Shown here: positions 1 to 8,408 of the stretch, piece by piece
Layout of the letters: the number at the start of each line of letters is the position of its first letter
How positions within the stretch are numbered: the first letter of the stretch is position 1
From: Spirulina subsalsa CS-330
Lineage (GTDB): Bacteria > Cyanobacteriota > Cyanobacteriia > Cyanobacteriales > Spirulinaceae
DNA: 58,904 bases
Assembly: GCF_028330765.1 (NCBI RefSeq)
Contig: NZ_JAQMTY010000074.1
Coordinates: 1-58,904 of the forward strand
Direction of reading: 5' to 3'
Translations under genes and position numbers: made by a program
The notes under the pieces: generated by a model
The model's database searches: none
The model's input: the letters and a program-made list of their open reading frames with translations, nothing else
Told to the model about the DNA's origin: nothing

Positions 1-152
1 AATTAAGACATGAATTGATGAATATTATAGTTGATCATCAAAGCCAATGAGGTAGCAATCAAGCCATAATTAGTATAAATTGTTTATTTTTATTATCTTG
101 ATCTCGAAAGATCGCATTTCACTACATATTTACCACTACCGAAGTTTTGGCT

Positions 153-668
153 ATGTCATGGGGTCAGAATGGAACGACACTTACGACGGTGAGTGTAGAT
201 GGAATAGCAACAATTAGCGTTGTTCAAACCGCTGAGTTACAAAAACAATTATGCACCGATCGCCTCAGTCGCAACCTCACCGCGAAAGAGTGGGAACGCT
301 ACCTAGACCCCAATCTCACCACCTATCGCCGCACCTGTGCCAATCTCCCCGCCCATCCCTCCGTCGCCTCTAGAGCTTTAGAACTCGCAACCAGCGACCC
401 GAAACAAGCCCGCAACATTCTCCAACACCTCGCCAAGATTGACCCCAACGCCGACCTCGACCCCACTACCTCAGAGCAAGAGACAAAAATCCAAGTTGCA
501 ATAGATAACGAACTCGCCCGCCGCAAACGGGATGAGGGCCTAGCCGAAGCGAAAAATGGCGACACCAAAACCGCCACCGACCTCCTCACCGAAGCCATCA
601 CCCTCAACCCCAACACCAAAGAGCGCGATCAAGACATAGAAGCCGTGATTGGCGCGATTCAGGATTAG
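153..668 (+). CDS. C-terminal remnant of a WD40/TPR-type protein
   Basis: The first ~25 residues look like one last WD40 blade (WGQNGTTLTTVSVDG). They are followed by the segment that ends many large cyanobacterial WD40 proteins: LCTDRLSRNLTAKEWERYL, then YRRTCANLP. The C-terminal half is TPR-like (EAKNGDTKTATDLLTEAITL). WD40-like sequence continues upstream of the ATG in the same frame (EVLA before the Met), and the frame is closed by a TGA at 99-101. This suggests the 3' end of a larger gene that lost its 5' part, possibly still translated. ATG at 153 and TTG at 147 are both possible starts. No ATPase or kinase portion is present. I infer a gene fragment; a short stand-alone protein is the alternative. 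Confidence 0.55.
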   Translation: MSWGQNGTTLTTVSVDGIATISVVQTAELQKQLCTDRLSRNLTAKEWERYLDPNLTTYRRTCANLPAHPSVASRALELATSDPKQARNILQHLAKIDPNADLDPTTSEQETKIQVAIDNELARRKRDEGLAEAKNGDTKTATDLLTEAITLNPNTKERDQDIEAVIGAIQD

Positions 669-694
669 CACAACTCACGCGGTTTTAAACCGGC

Positions 695-1390
695 TTAACA
701 GTGCCAATGGGCTTCAAGTTCCGCTTTACGATCGCGCCATGCCGGTAAAAACTGATCCATGAGGTGATAGAAGCGGGCATTGTGGCTCGGCTCTAAGAGG
801 TGGATCAGTTCATGGACGAGGACATATTCAAGGCAAGCGGGGGAAAACTTCACCAGTTCTAAATTGAGCCAAATCCGCTTGGCGATAATATTGCAACTGC
901 CCCAGCGGGTTTTCATTTGTTTAATCCGCCATTCATTCACCGTGACCCCGATCTGGGCTTGCCAGTGGTGCAACAGAGGCGGAATCATCAGTTTGAGTTG
1001 ATGCCGATACCAACCGTGGAGGATCTGTTGGCGTTGGGTGGCGGTGCTGTGGGGGGGGGTGTGGAGTTCGAGGGTGTGGGCGGTGGGTGTAACACTGGGT
1101 TTACCGACGGTGGGGCAGAGGGCGAGTTCGTAGGCTTGCCCTTGGAAATAGTGGGTTTCGCCACTTTGCCATTGTCGATGGCTGGGGGGGGATTGGGCTT
1201 GGATGCGATCGCGATGGCGTTGAATCCACGCCAACTTACAGCGCACAAACTGCTCAAGTTCGTCCCACTGCATCGTATCAGGAGCCGAGAGGGAGATCCG
1301 CCCATCCAAGGGATGCACCTTGAGATAAAGGTGCTTAATAGGTTTGCGCGTGACGCGAATGCTCAAGCCGCAGAGAGTAATCGAAGACAT
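695..1390 (-). CDS. YgjP/SprT-like zinc metallopeptidase (DUF45)
   Basis: 231-residue cytoplasmic protein of the YgjP/DUF45 family. The zinc signature is near the C-terminus: VHELIHLLEPSHN gives HExxH, and the following NARFYHLMDQFLPAW matches the downstream part of the family motif. The preceding MKTRWGSCN is the other hallmark of the family (RWGSC). Length is normal. Members are thought to be intracellular proteases, some linked to restriction or DNA-repair loci; the substrate is not known. It lies 54 bp downstream of the caspase-like gene on the same strand and may be co-transcribed with it. Confidence 0.88.
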   Translation of the reverse strand: MSSITLCGLSIRVTRKPIKHLYLKVHPLDGRISLSAPDTMQWDELEQFVRCKLAWIQRHRDRIQAQSPPSHRQWQSGETHYFQGQAYELALCPTVGKPSVTPTAHTLELHTPPHSTATQRQQILHGWYRHQLKLMIPPLLHHWQAQIGVTVNEWRIKQMKTRWGSCNIIAKRIWLNLELVKFSPACLEYVLVHELIHLLEPSHNARFYHLMDQFLPAWRDRKAELEAHWHC

Positions 1391-1444
1391 GACACTGACA
1401 CAGCAACCATCCCTATTGTACGGATTCTGGGACTCTCGCGATCC

Positions 1445-3352
1445 CTAGCGTTGTCCTTTTTGCCAGCGGGCGATCGCACTTTGGGCGGCTTGATAGTTGG
1501 GGGCATCGGCTGGGACGAGTTGCGCGGTGGCGATCGCCTGCTCAAACTCACCCCGCGCCGCCCGTGAATTGGCAATCAGATAAATTTGCTCACCCCAGCG
1601 TTTGATTAAGTCTTGGGCCTGTTGATAGCCCGGTTGACCGGCGGGAATGGTTTTCAACTCATTGATGCCTTGAATATAGGACGAGGCTTGGGTGTAGCGA
1701 ATCATCCGACGGGCGGCGCGGATTTTTTCGGAGTTTTGGGTTTGGAGGGCGGCGTTTTGCGTCCATTGGCTGATGTTTTGCTGGGCGGCGGCGTGGCTCT
1801 GGGTTTGGCTGGCGGGAATCAGTTGGGCCGCTGCGATCGCCGCATCAAACTGGCCCTGATTCGCCCGACCCTTGGCAATGTCTAAAATCACCTGACTCCA
1901 GCGGTTGATATCCGCCTGGGCTTCGGTGTAGAGGGGCGCACCGGGGGGAATGCGGTTCGCTTCGGCGATCGCCCGACTAAACCCAGAGGCTTGGTTGGAC
2001 TGGATATAGGTGCGGGCCCGCGCCAAAATGGCTTGACTCTCTTCTAGGGTGGTGGGCACAGCCGCCGCATCCGTCGTTGGGGCAGCGGTGGGAGCTTGGG
2101 CCGGGGCATCGGTCGGGGGAACCTCAGCCGGGGGAGTTGCCGCGTTCGGGTCTGGGGCAGCGGGGGATGCCGGATCACCCGCTGGCACGGGGGTGATCGG
2201 GGCTTCCGTGGCCGGATCGGTGGCGGTGTCCGGGGCCGGGGTGCGATCGCCAAACATCCAATTCAGCAACCCTAACAAGCCCAGGATCAAAAGTAACCCA
2301 CCGCCCCAGATCAGCCAAGATTGTTGAGATTTTGAGGGCCGGGCCGGGGATGACGGGGCGGCCGGGGGGACGTTGGGGGACGTGGTGGGGGGGTTCAGCA
2401 TCGAAGCCGGGGGGGGCGGCGAGAAGGGGGGGAGATCTAGCGATCGCGTCGGTTCCGTCACCTCAACTTCATCCTCTTCTGGGGGTGCGCCCAAGGGTTC
2501 AGCCGCCAATTCCGGCGGAAACTCTTCCGCCTCCGCCGTGGCCGTCCCATTCTCTGGCACCATCGGGGCCGCCACCGCCGCCAACGGGGGCGCAGTAGCC
2601 ACCGCTTCGCCCCGACCTTGGGGCAACAGCGGCGCTTGGGCAAACTCAATCGACGGAATAATAATCAGCGGATGTTGCACCGGCCGCCAATGGTGTTCAC
2701 TCAATTCCGGCAACCGTTCGTAGAGATAACTGCTGATGTTATCTAGGGTGGTTTGGGAGCCAAAATAGCGCAGGGCTTCGAGGAGCGCCGCCGTAAACAT
2801 GCCATGGCCCAAGGCCACCGCCTCATGGGAGGACTCTTCAATCTGACTCGACAGCAGCAGCGAAACGCCCATTTCCGGCGCGAGTTGGGCCAATTGGGCC
2901 CCGACGGGTTCACCGGCAATCACCCCCGGCGAACGGTTAATATCCAGCAGGGCTAAGACGCGGCGATCGCCCTGTCCCTGTAACCGCTTTAACAAGTCTT
3001 CTACCGGAATCCCTGTCCCCGGAATATCCGCCGGGTTGCCGTCAATGGGCATCAAATAATCCACCCCTTGCCAACTCACCCCATAACCACTAAAGAAAAA
3101 CCAGAGCAATGTGCCTGATTGCGTCGCCAGCCAGGTGTCAATCCAATGGCCGATCGTCTCTTTCGTGGGTTCTGTGGTCTGGTTTCCCACCCAGGGGGAG
3201 GCATCGGTTAATAGCAACGCCTGCTCCGGGGGGAGTTCTGTCTCTTCCACCAACAATTGATAGATGGCTTGAGCATCATCTTGGGCGTAGTTGAGGGGTT
3301 GAATATATTGATAGCGATTGATGCCAATTGCCAACGCGGTGTAGTCTGCCAT
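1445..3352 (-). CDS. Caspase-fold (orthocaspase-like) membrane protein lacking the catalytic dyad
   Basis: 635 residues. Residues 1-240 form a peptidase C14/metacaspase p20-like domain starting ALAIGINRYQYIQPLNYAQDDA. The usual His of the SGHG motif is Tyr90 (FFSGYG), and the usual Cys of DxCRS is Asn139 (LLDINRS), so the protein should not be a protease. A Pro/Ala-rich linker (about 250-345) leads to one transmembrane helix near 345-370 (WLIWGGGLLLILGLLGLLNW), then a second P/A/T-rich spacer. The C-terminal region has at least three repeats of about 50 residues of the type ARTYIQSNQASGFSRAIAEA...IPPG...Y.EAQ..I.RW. Cyanobacteria are known to carry inactive variants with Tyr in place of the catalytic His. 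A scaffolding or signalling role is inferred. Confidence 0.85.
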   Translation of the reverse strand: MADYTALAIGINRYQYIQPLNYAQDDAQAIYQLLVEETELPPEQALLLTDASPWVGNQTTEPTKETIGHWIDTWLATQSGTLLWFFFSGYGVSWQGVDYLMPIDGNPADIPGTGIPVEDLLKRLQGQGDRRVLALLDINRSPGVIAGEPVGAQLAQLAPEMGVSLLLSSQIEESSHEAVALGHGMFTAALLEALRYFGSQTTLDNISSYLYERLPELSEHHWRPVQHPLIIIPSIEFAQAPLLPQGRGEAVATAPPLAAVAAPMVPENGTATAEAEEFPPELAAEPLGAPPEEDEVEVTEPTRSLDLPPFSPPPPASMLNPPTTSPNVPPAAPSSPARPSKSQQSWLIWGGGLLLILGLLGLLNWMFGDRTPAPDTATDPATEAPITPVPAGDPASPAAPDPNAATPPAEVPPTDAPAQAPTAAPTTDAAAVPTTLEESQAILARARTYIQSNQASGFSRAIAEANRIPPGAPLYTEAQADINRWSQVILDIAKGRANQGQFDAAIAAAQLIPASQTQSHAAAQQNISQWTQNAALQTQNSEKIRAARRMIRYTQASSYIQGINELKTIPAGQPGYQQAQDLIKRWGEQIYLIANSRAARGEFEQAIATAQLVPADAPNYQAAQSAIARWQKGQR

Positions 3353-3499
3353 ATCCCCAGTACTTGAACAGGTTGCAAGCTAATTTTAACGGAATTCCTC
3401 GATTCTCTCTCGTTCTGGGGGGGCTGGAATCGTAAACAATCACAAAGCGAAGCGATCGCAGGGTGTTATAACGGATTTGGGCGATCCTAGAGGTTTGGC

Positions 3500-3964
3500 A
3501 TGAGAGCGAAAAACACCACCAGCAACAAGACCATTTACCCCTGCAACTTCCTCCGGTTTCGGCCCAGGAGCGGGCTGGGTCTGGTGGTCATCGGTTTGGG
3601 GATCATGTTTGCCATGAACGTGGGGAATGCGATCGCACCACCCCCCAGCCTCGCCCAAATCCAACCCCGCTCCATCGAACTCCAACGCCGCACCGACGAC
3701 ACCTACGACACCTTTCTCCGCCGCGCCGAAGCCGTCGCCCGCGCCGCTGTACAACGCCAATTCGACAGCAACCCCCTCAGCACCACCGCCACCACCACCA
3801 TCTACGGCAAAAATAACGGTTTCATCGCTCCCCTCCTCCGCCTCCATGTCACCCGCCGCGATTGGGTCAACCTCCCCGACCCCCAACAATGGGCCACCTA
3901 TTTCCCCATGACCAAACAACTCCTCGGCTTTGACCCCGAAGCAGACGCACCCCCATCGCCCTAA
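3500..3964 (+). CDS. Conserved cyanobacterial hypothetical protein with N-terminal membrane anchor
   Basis: 154 residues, function not recognised. A hydrophobic stretch at about residues 24-45 (GLGLVVIGLGIMFAMNVGNA) followed by SLAQ looks like a signal peptide or anchor, so the remainder is probably exported to the periplasm or lumen. The mature part contains RRTDDTYDTFLRRAEAVARA and a short Thr-rich strand, then a conserved-looking HVTRRDWVNLPDPQQWATYF segment. A good ribosome site (GAGG) lies 7 bp before the ATG. It converges on nadB, with 45 bp between the two ends. Confidence 0.7.
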   Translation: MRAKNTTSNKTIYPCNFLRFRPRSGLGLVVIGLGIMFAMNVGNAIAPPPSLAQIQPRSIELQRRTDDTYDTFLRRAEAVARAAVQRQFDSNPLSTTATTTIYGKNNGFIAPLLRLHVTRRDWVNLPDPQQWATYFPMTKQLLGFDPEADAPPSP

Positions 3965-4009
3965 ACTCCAGCGATGGATGGCGCAACGAGGGGAACTGCG
4001 AGGGGGCAA

Positions 4010-5695
4010 TCACCGATCAGCTTCAGACAGGGGCGATTGACAGGGGACTTTTGACCAGCGATCGCCCTCAATCACCGTATGGCTTGCCCAGGTGGGATCA
4101 GATTCGGGGTAGTCTTGGCGAAAATGGCCGCCCCGGCTCTCGGTGCGAAAAGCGGCACTTTTGAGGATTAATCGCGCCACCTCCAGGAGATTATCGGTTT
4201 CCAGCACCTGGCGAATCACCGGCAGCGCGGTTTCTGTTTTGATGAATTCCATCGTGGGGGTGAGGGCGCGGAGTTGCTGCACGATCGCCACCTGTTCAAA
4301 GTCCCCTTGCCATTGCTCCACCTGGGCGATCGCTTCATCTAACACCGCCTGGGATCGGCAAATCCCCGCACTGTGCCACATCAACCGCTGCAACGCCTGC
4401 CGCTGCTGGGTCATCGCCGCGAGATCACAGTCCGCGAGGGCGTGGGGTTCCGGTTGCAGCGTGGGTTCCTCTGGGGGCGAGGTGACGGTTAACTGACTGA
4501 GGCGCGACGCATAGACCACACATTCTAAAAGAGAATTACTCGCCAAGCGGTTCGCCCCATGCACCCCCGTACTCGCCACTTCCCCCACGGCATACAGACC
4601 CGGCAGAGAGGTTTCATTGTCCACATTCACCACAATGCCCCCCATCCAATAATGGGCGGCGGGCGTGACCGGAATCGGTTCTTGGTATGGATCGATGCCC
4701 CACTGTTGACAGACGCGGATGATGTTGGGGAAGCGGTAACGGATGCGATCGCGGTCAATGGGGCTGAGGTCGAGGAAGACCCGGCCCTGAGTCGGATCGG
4801 GTTCGGTGGCTTCGAGATAGTCAAAAATGGCCCGACTGACGCGATCGCGGGGCGCGAGTTCTCCCTTGGGGTGATATCGAAAGGCAAAGCGATCGCCCTT
4901 GCGATCCACCAAATGCGCCCCTTCGCCCCGCACGGCCTCACTAATTAAAAAGCGCGGCGCACCGGGTTGCGCCAACGCCGTCGGGTGAAACTGGAAAAAC
5001 TCTAAATCCCGCAACTGTGCCCCCGCCCGCCCGGCCAACGCCACCCCATCCCCCGTGCTCACCGTGGGATTCGTCGTCTGGGCGAACACTTGACCGCCGC
5101 CCCCCGTGGCCAACACCACCGCCCCCGCCCGCAACCAATGGATTTGATCCTGATACCACAACCCCAAACCCTGACAGCGGCTCCCGTCGGGGGTTTGCCA
5201 GAGTTTGAGGGCGAGGGTTTGGGAAAACACTTGAATATTCGGGCGCTGCATCACCTGTTCAATCAGGATCGAGACGATCGCCCGCCCGGTGGTATCGGCA
5301 GCATGGAGGACGCGGGGCTGAGAATGGGCCGCTTCGAGGGTCATGGCTAATTGCCCATCGTAGCGATCGAAGGCGACCCCGTAATCTACCAGTTGCGCGA
5401 TCGCATCCGCCGCATGATCGACGAGGAATTCCACCGCCGTTTTGTCACACAATCCCGCCCCGGCTTTGAGGGTATCATCGCGATGAAACACCGGCGCATC
5501 GGTGGGAGCGATCGCCGCCGCAATGCCGCCCTGGGCCCACTGGCTCGCCCCCGTGTCGAGCGTTTCCTTGGTAATCAAACAGACGGAATACTGGCTCGGC
5601 AAACAGAGGGCGGCATACAGCCCCGCGGCCCCTGCTCCCACTACCACCACATCCACAGCAGCCGGCATAGCCCCCGATGAGCGCGAAACAGTCAT
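4010..5695 (-). CDS. nadB: L-aspartate oxidase
   Basis: FAD enzyme that oxidises L-aspartate to iminoaspartate, the first step of NAD synthesis, together with NadA. The N-terminal dinucleotide fold is clear (VVVGAGAAGLYAAL). It is followed by the GASQWAQGGIAAA flavin-binding segment, the HPTAL and SEAVRGEGAHL active-site blocks, LAPRDRVSRAI, HYWMGGIVVN, and the capping motif GEVASTGVHGANRLASNSL. These separate NadB from other members of the fumarate reductase/succinate dehydrogenase family. I prefer the ATG at 5695 (561 aa); an upstream TTG at 5710 would add five residues. It stands alone, converging with the small gene to its left and lying downstream of the psbU terminator. Confidence 0.96.
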   Translation of the reverse strand: MTVSRSSGAMPAAVDVVVVGAGAAGLYAALCLPSQYSVCLITKETLDTGASQWAQGGIAAAIAPTDAPVFHRDDTLKAGAGLCDKTAVEFLVDHAADAIAQLVDYGVAFDRYDGQLAMTLEAAHSQPRVLHAADTTGRAIVSILIEQVMQRPNIQVFSQTLALKLWQTPDGSRCQGLGLWYQDQIHWLRAGAVVLATGGGGQVFAQTTNPTVSTGDGVALAGRAGAQLRDLEFFQFHPTALAQPGAPRFLISEAVRGEGAHLVDRKGDRFAFRYHPKGELAPRDRVSRAIFDYLEATEPDPTQGRVFLDLSPIDRDRIRYRFPNIIRVCQQWGIDPYQEPIPVTPAAHYWMGGIVVNVDNETSLPGLYAVGEVASTGVHGANRLASNSLLECVVYASRLSQLTVTSPPEEPTLQPEPHALADCDLAAMTQQRQALQRLMWHSAGICRSQAVLDEAIAQVEQWQGDFEQVAIVQQLRALTPTMEFIKTETALPVIRQVLETDNLLEVARLILKSAAFRTESRGGHFRQDYPESDPTWASHTVIEGDRWSKVPCQSPLSEADR

Positions 5696-5791
5696 GGCAC
5701 GATTCAACAATTTTTTGAGACTATAGCAGGCTCAGGGGGATTCTCTACGGTTTCGGTGCAAGTTCGGGGCGATCGCGCCCCAATCCCCCAC

Positions 5792-5818
5792 AAAAAAGCC
5801 CACCCCCTCAGGAGTGGG
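5792..5818 (-). terminator. Rho-independent terminator after psbU
   Basis: On the minus strand a GC stem (CCCAC ... GGTGGG) is followed at once by a run of six T (complement of 5792-5797). It lies about 90 bp past the psbU stop codon and upstream of nadB, so it should separate the two units. Confidence 0.65.
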
Positions 5819-5905
5819 TTTTGGATCATCATGAACGTCAAGAGGTGCGATCGCGATCGGCATCAACCCAACGGTTAAGCCGCCACCTCATGCCCCCTCT
5901 TCGTC

Positions 5906-6289
5906 CTAGTCGTAGATCCCATTATTCAAACGAGTGTCCCCTTCCGTGAACACATCCGTCACAGGAACAACCGTGAACTTGTCCAAATTATCCTTTAAGC
6001 GTTGTTTCTGCGTTTCGCTCAGTCCTTTAATTTTCAAAACGTCCTCAACAGCCTCATAGGGAGCGTTGCGGACAATTTTTTGAGCCAAGGTGGGGTAAAA
6101 GCCCCGTAACTTGCGGAACGCACGAACATTTGTATTATTGAGGTCAAGTTTTGCCCCAAACTCAGTCTCAAGCATCGCGTCCGCATTGTTCCGCAATTGC
6201 GCATCCGCCGCTTGGCTCGGTGGAGCACCCCAGCAAAATACACCCACGGAAAATACGGCAATTAGTAACCAGTTGACTAATCTCTTCAA
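5906..6289 (-). CDS. psbU: Photosystem II 12 kDa extrinsic protein PsbU
   Basis: Lumenal extrinsic subunit that stabilises the oxygen-evolving centre of cyanobacterial photosystem II. The precursor has a signal peptide (KRLVNWLLIAVFSVGVFCWG...SQA) with likely cleavage after SQA. The mature protein carries the helix-hairpin-helix-like fold of PsbU: LDLNNTNVRAFRKLRGFYP, then APYEAVEDVLKIKGLSE, ending in the conserved RLNNGIYD. I place the start at a TTG at 6289 because AGAGGAGG lies 7 bp before it and it gives a normal 127-residue precursor. An ATG 60 bp further upstream would add 20 non-homologous residues and would place the ribosome site inside the gene. Monocistronic, with its own terminator. 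Confidence 0.95.
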   Translation of the reverse strand: MKRLVNWLLIAVFSVGVFCWGAPPSQAADAQLRNNADAMLETEFGAKLDLNNTNVRAFRKLRGFYPTLAQKIVRNAPYEAVEDVLKIKGLSETQKQRLKDNLDKFTVVPVTDVFTEGDTRLNNGIYD

Positions 6290-6296
6290 CTCAAAA

Positions 6297-6304
6297 TCCT
6301 CCTC
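6297..6304 (-). promoter_or_regulatory. Ribosome binding site deciding the psbU TTG start
   Basis: AGAGGAGG on the minus strand, 7 bp before the TTG at 6289. It is the strongest Shine-Dalgarno sequence in the region, and it argues against the upstream ATG as the psbU start. Confidence 0.7.
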
Positions 6305-6507
6305 TGCAAGCAAGCATAGAATGACCGCAGCCATTCTATTTATAGTCATTTAATATCCAATCATCTTATCCTACCAAGGGCCACGCTACGGCCATCATCC
6401 GTTACATTTGCCACAGAGCCCACCCCATGGAGTTTGTTAGACTAATCAACTGGGGAACTCCCCAAGCCCATGATGTAGTGAAGCGAACCCACCCCACTCA
6501 AATCCCT

Positions 6508-7980
6508 ATGGCTCCAAGCACTCTGTTACTCACCCAAGAACTCCCCAGCCTAGACTATCTCGCCACCCCAGCCCGCTTTGACGGCACTTGGGAAGCGCCC
6601 CTCTCCACCCTCCTCGGCCTGGGTCGAGCTGCCGGTGCGGATTTCGTTGAATTTTTTCTCGAACGGGTTAACTATATTAGTTGCTTGGCAGAAGATGATC
6701 TAATTACCAGCATTTCCCCCAGCTTGACCACCGGGGCAGGGATTCGCGTCTTTCGCGGCAAGGCTGACTGCTACGTCAGCACCAATGACCTCACCTTCCA
6801 GGGTCTTAAAACTGCCCTGGAAAAAGCCCTCTCCATTCTGGGCTTAACCCTCCCGGCTCCCACGGCCTTTATCCCGGAAGTGTGCCTCGAACTGTTGCGG
6901 GACTACGCCAAGGCCAAAGATAAAGCACTCTGGCTCCCCGAATGCAGTTCCATCGAAGAAATGGGCGAAATTCTCCTGGCCACCACCGCCAGTTTGGCGC
7001 AAGCCGCATCCCATGTGCAATCACGCCGGGCGGCCTTTTTCCGGGATTGGCAAGAGGTGCTTGTCGCGTCCAGTGATGGCACGTTTGCGCGGGATATTCG
7101 CCTGACGCAGTCGGTGTCCTGTAATGTGCTCTGTGCCGATGGGGAACATCGCACCTCCAATGGGCTACGGGATGGCGACACCAGTGATCCGGATTTCTTG
7201 CGCAATTGGAACTATCAGAAAGCCACTGCCGAAGTGGCCGAAAGTGCGGGGCAGATGCTCTACGCGGACTATGTGGAGTCGGGAACCTATCCGATCGTGA
7301 TGGCGAACCATTTCGGCGGGGTGATTTTCCATGAGGCTTGCGGTCACTTGCTGGAAACGACGCAGATTGAGCGGGCTACAACGCCGTTTATGGAGATGAA
7401 GGGTCAGAAGATTGCCCATGAAAATCTGACGGCGTGGGATGAGGGGCGATCGGATGATGCCTTTGGAACCCTGGATATGGATGATGAGGGGATGCCGACC
7501 CAGCGGACGCTGTTAATTGAAAATGGCATTTTGAAGAACTTTTTGAGCGATCGCGCCGGCCAAATGCGCACGGGCCATCCTCGCACCGGTAGCGGTCGCC
7601 GCCAAAACTACACCTACGCCGCCGCTTCCCGGATGCGCAACACCTACATCGCCCCCGGTGATTGCTCGGTTGAGGAAATTTTCGCCTCGATTGATAAGGG
7701 CATTTACTGCAAGAAAATGGGCGGCGGTAGTGTGGGCCCGACGGGGGAATTCAATTTCGGTGTGGATGAAGCGTATTTAATTGAAAACGGCAAAGTGACC
7801 AAACCCCTCAAGGGCGCGATCCTGATCGGCGAAGCCAAGGACATCATGCACAAGATTTCCATGTGCTCTAATGATCTCAGCCTTGCACCGGGATTCTGTG
7901 GCTCGATCAGTGGCGGCATCTATGTCACCGTGGGCCAGCCTCACATTAAAGTCGATTCGATCACCGTCGGCGGTCGTTAA
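6508..7980 (+). CDS. tldD: TldD family metalloprotease
   Basis: Catalytic partner of the TldD/TldE peptidase, which trims unfolded peptides and matures some ribosomally made peptides. The active-site helix is visible as [10 protein letters not shown] (HExxxH). Further family blocks are [17 protein letters not shown] near the N-terminus, [20 protein letters not shown], and the C-terminal [18 protein letters not shown]. The ATG at 6508 fits the family start; an ATG 81 bp upstream would add an unrelated leader. The second subunit (tldE/pmbA) follows at 8409, after a decayed Uma2 gene inserted between the two. No peptide precursor gene is obvious nearby. Confidence 0.93.
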   Translation: MAPSTLLLTQELPSLDYLATPARFDGTWEAPLSTLLGLGRAAGADFVEFFLERVNYISCLAEDDLITSISPSLTTGAGIRVFRGKADCYVSTNDLTFQGLKTALEKALSILGLTLPAPTAFIPEVCLELLRDYAKAKDKALWLPECSSIEEMGEILLATTASLAQAASHVQSRRAAFFRDWQEVLVASSDGTFARDIRLTQSVSCNVLCADGEHRTSNGLRDGDTSDPDFLRNWNYQKATAEVAESAGQMLYADYVESGTYPIVMANHFGGVIFHEACGHLLETTQIERATTPFMEMKGQKIAHENLTAWDEGRSDDAFGTLDMDDEGMPTQRTLLIENGILKNFLSDRAGQMRTGHPRTGSGRRQNYTYAAASRMRNTYIAPGDCSVEEIFASIDKGIYCKKMGGGSVGPTGEFNFGVDEAYLIENGKVTKPLKGAILIGEAKDIMHKISMCSNDLSLAPGFCGSISGGIYVTVGQPHIKVDSITVGGR

Positions 7981-7985
7981 TCATC

Positions 7986-8383
7986 ATGGTGGGACAGCGC
8001 GATCGCCTCGGCAAACACAGCGCGATTCAGTCAGCCTTAACCGCTGACATTAATGATCAACAAAAACCCGTGCGGGCCTTGAGCGAATTGCGCTGCACCT
8101 TGGGCGATCGCTCCCTTGTTCCCGACATTAGCCTGTTTCAAGTCGATCGCATTCCTCGCGATCAAGCCGGCGATATTGTCGATGATTTTTTTCTAGCCCC
8201 GGATTGGATCATTGAAATCCTGTCCCCGGCTCAATCTTCAATCCGTGTGATCGCCTCATTCTCTCTTTTATTCCACACCAATCCCCCCAAACCCACGAGG
8301 GCCAAGCCATTCCGCCCATTCTGCCCCAGCTTGATCCCTGGCAGCCCACCGTTGATCGTATTTTTGCCTGCTTAACCGTTTAG
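7986..8383 (+). pseudogene. Decayed Uma2-family (DUF820) gene
   Basis: Reads like the middle of an Uma2 PD-(D/E)XK protein: KHSAIQSALTADIN, then ELRCTLGDRSLVPDISLFQ, then LAPDWIIEILSP. The N-terminal 40 or so residues are missing. After ILSPAQSS the block that should contain the lysine-bearing helix and EYWIVDP is lost. Near 8280-8295 the reading shifts frame: in the next frame the typical Uma2 end HEGQAIPPILPQLDPWQPTV, then DRIFACL, runs to a TAG at 8381. An internal deletion plus a frameshift therefore inactivated the gene. It sits directly between tldD and tldE. Confidence 0.8.
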
Positions 8384-8408
8384 TGATTTTCCCAAGGACA
8401 TTTTAGCT

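Noticed and set aside
6427..6507. Upstream ATG extension of TldD
   Set aside because: The 27 extra residues do not resemble TldD, and the ATG at 6508 gives a typical start.
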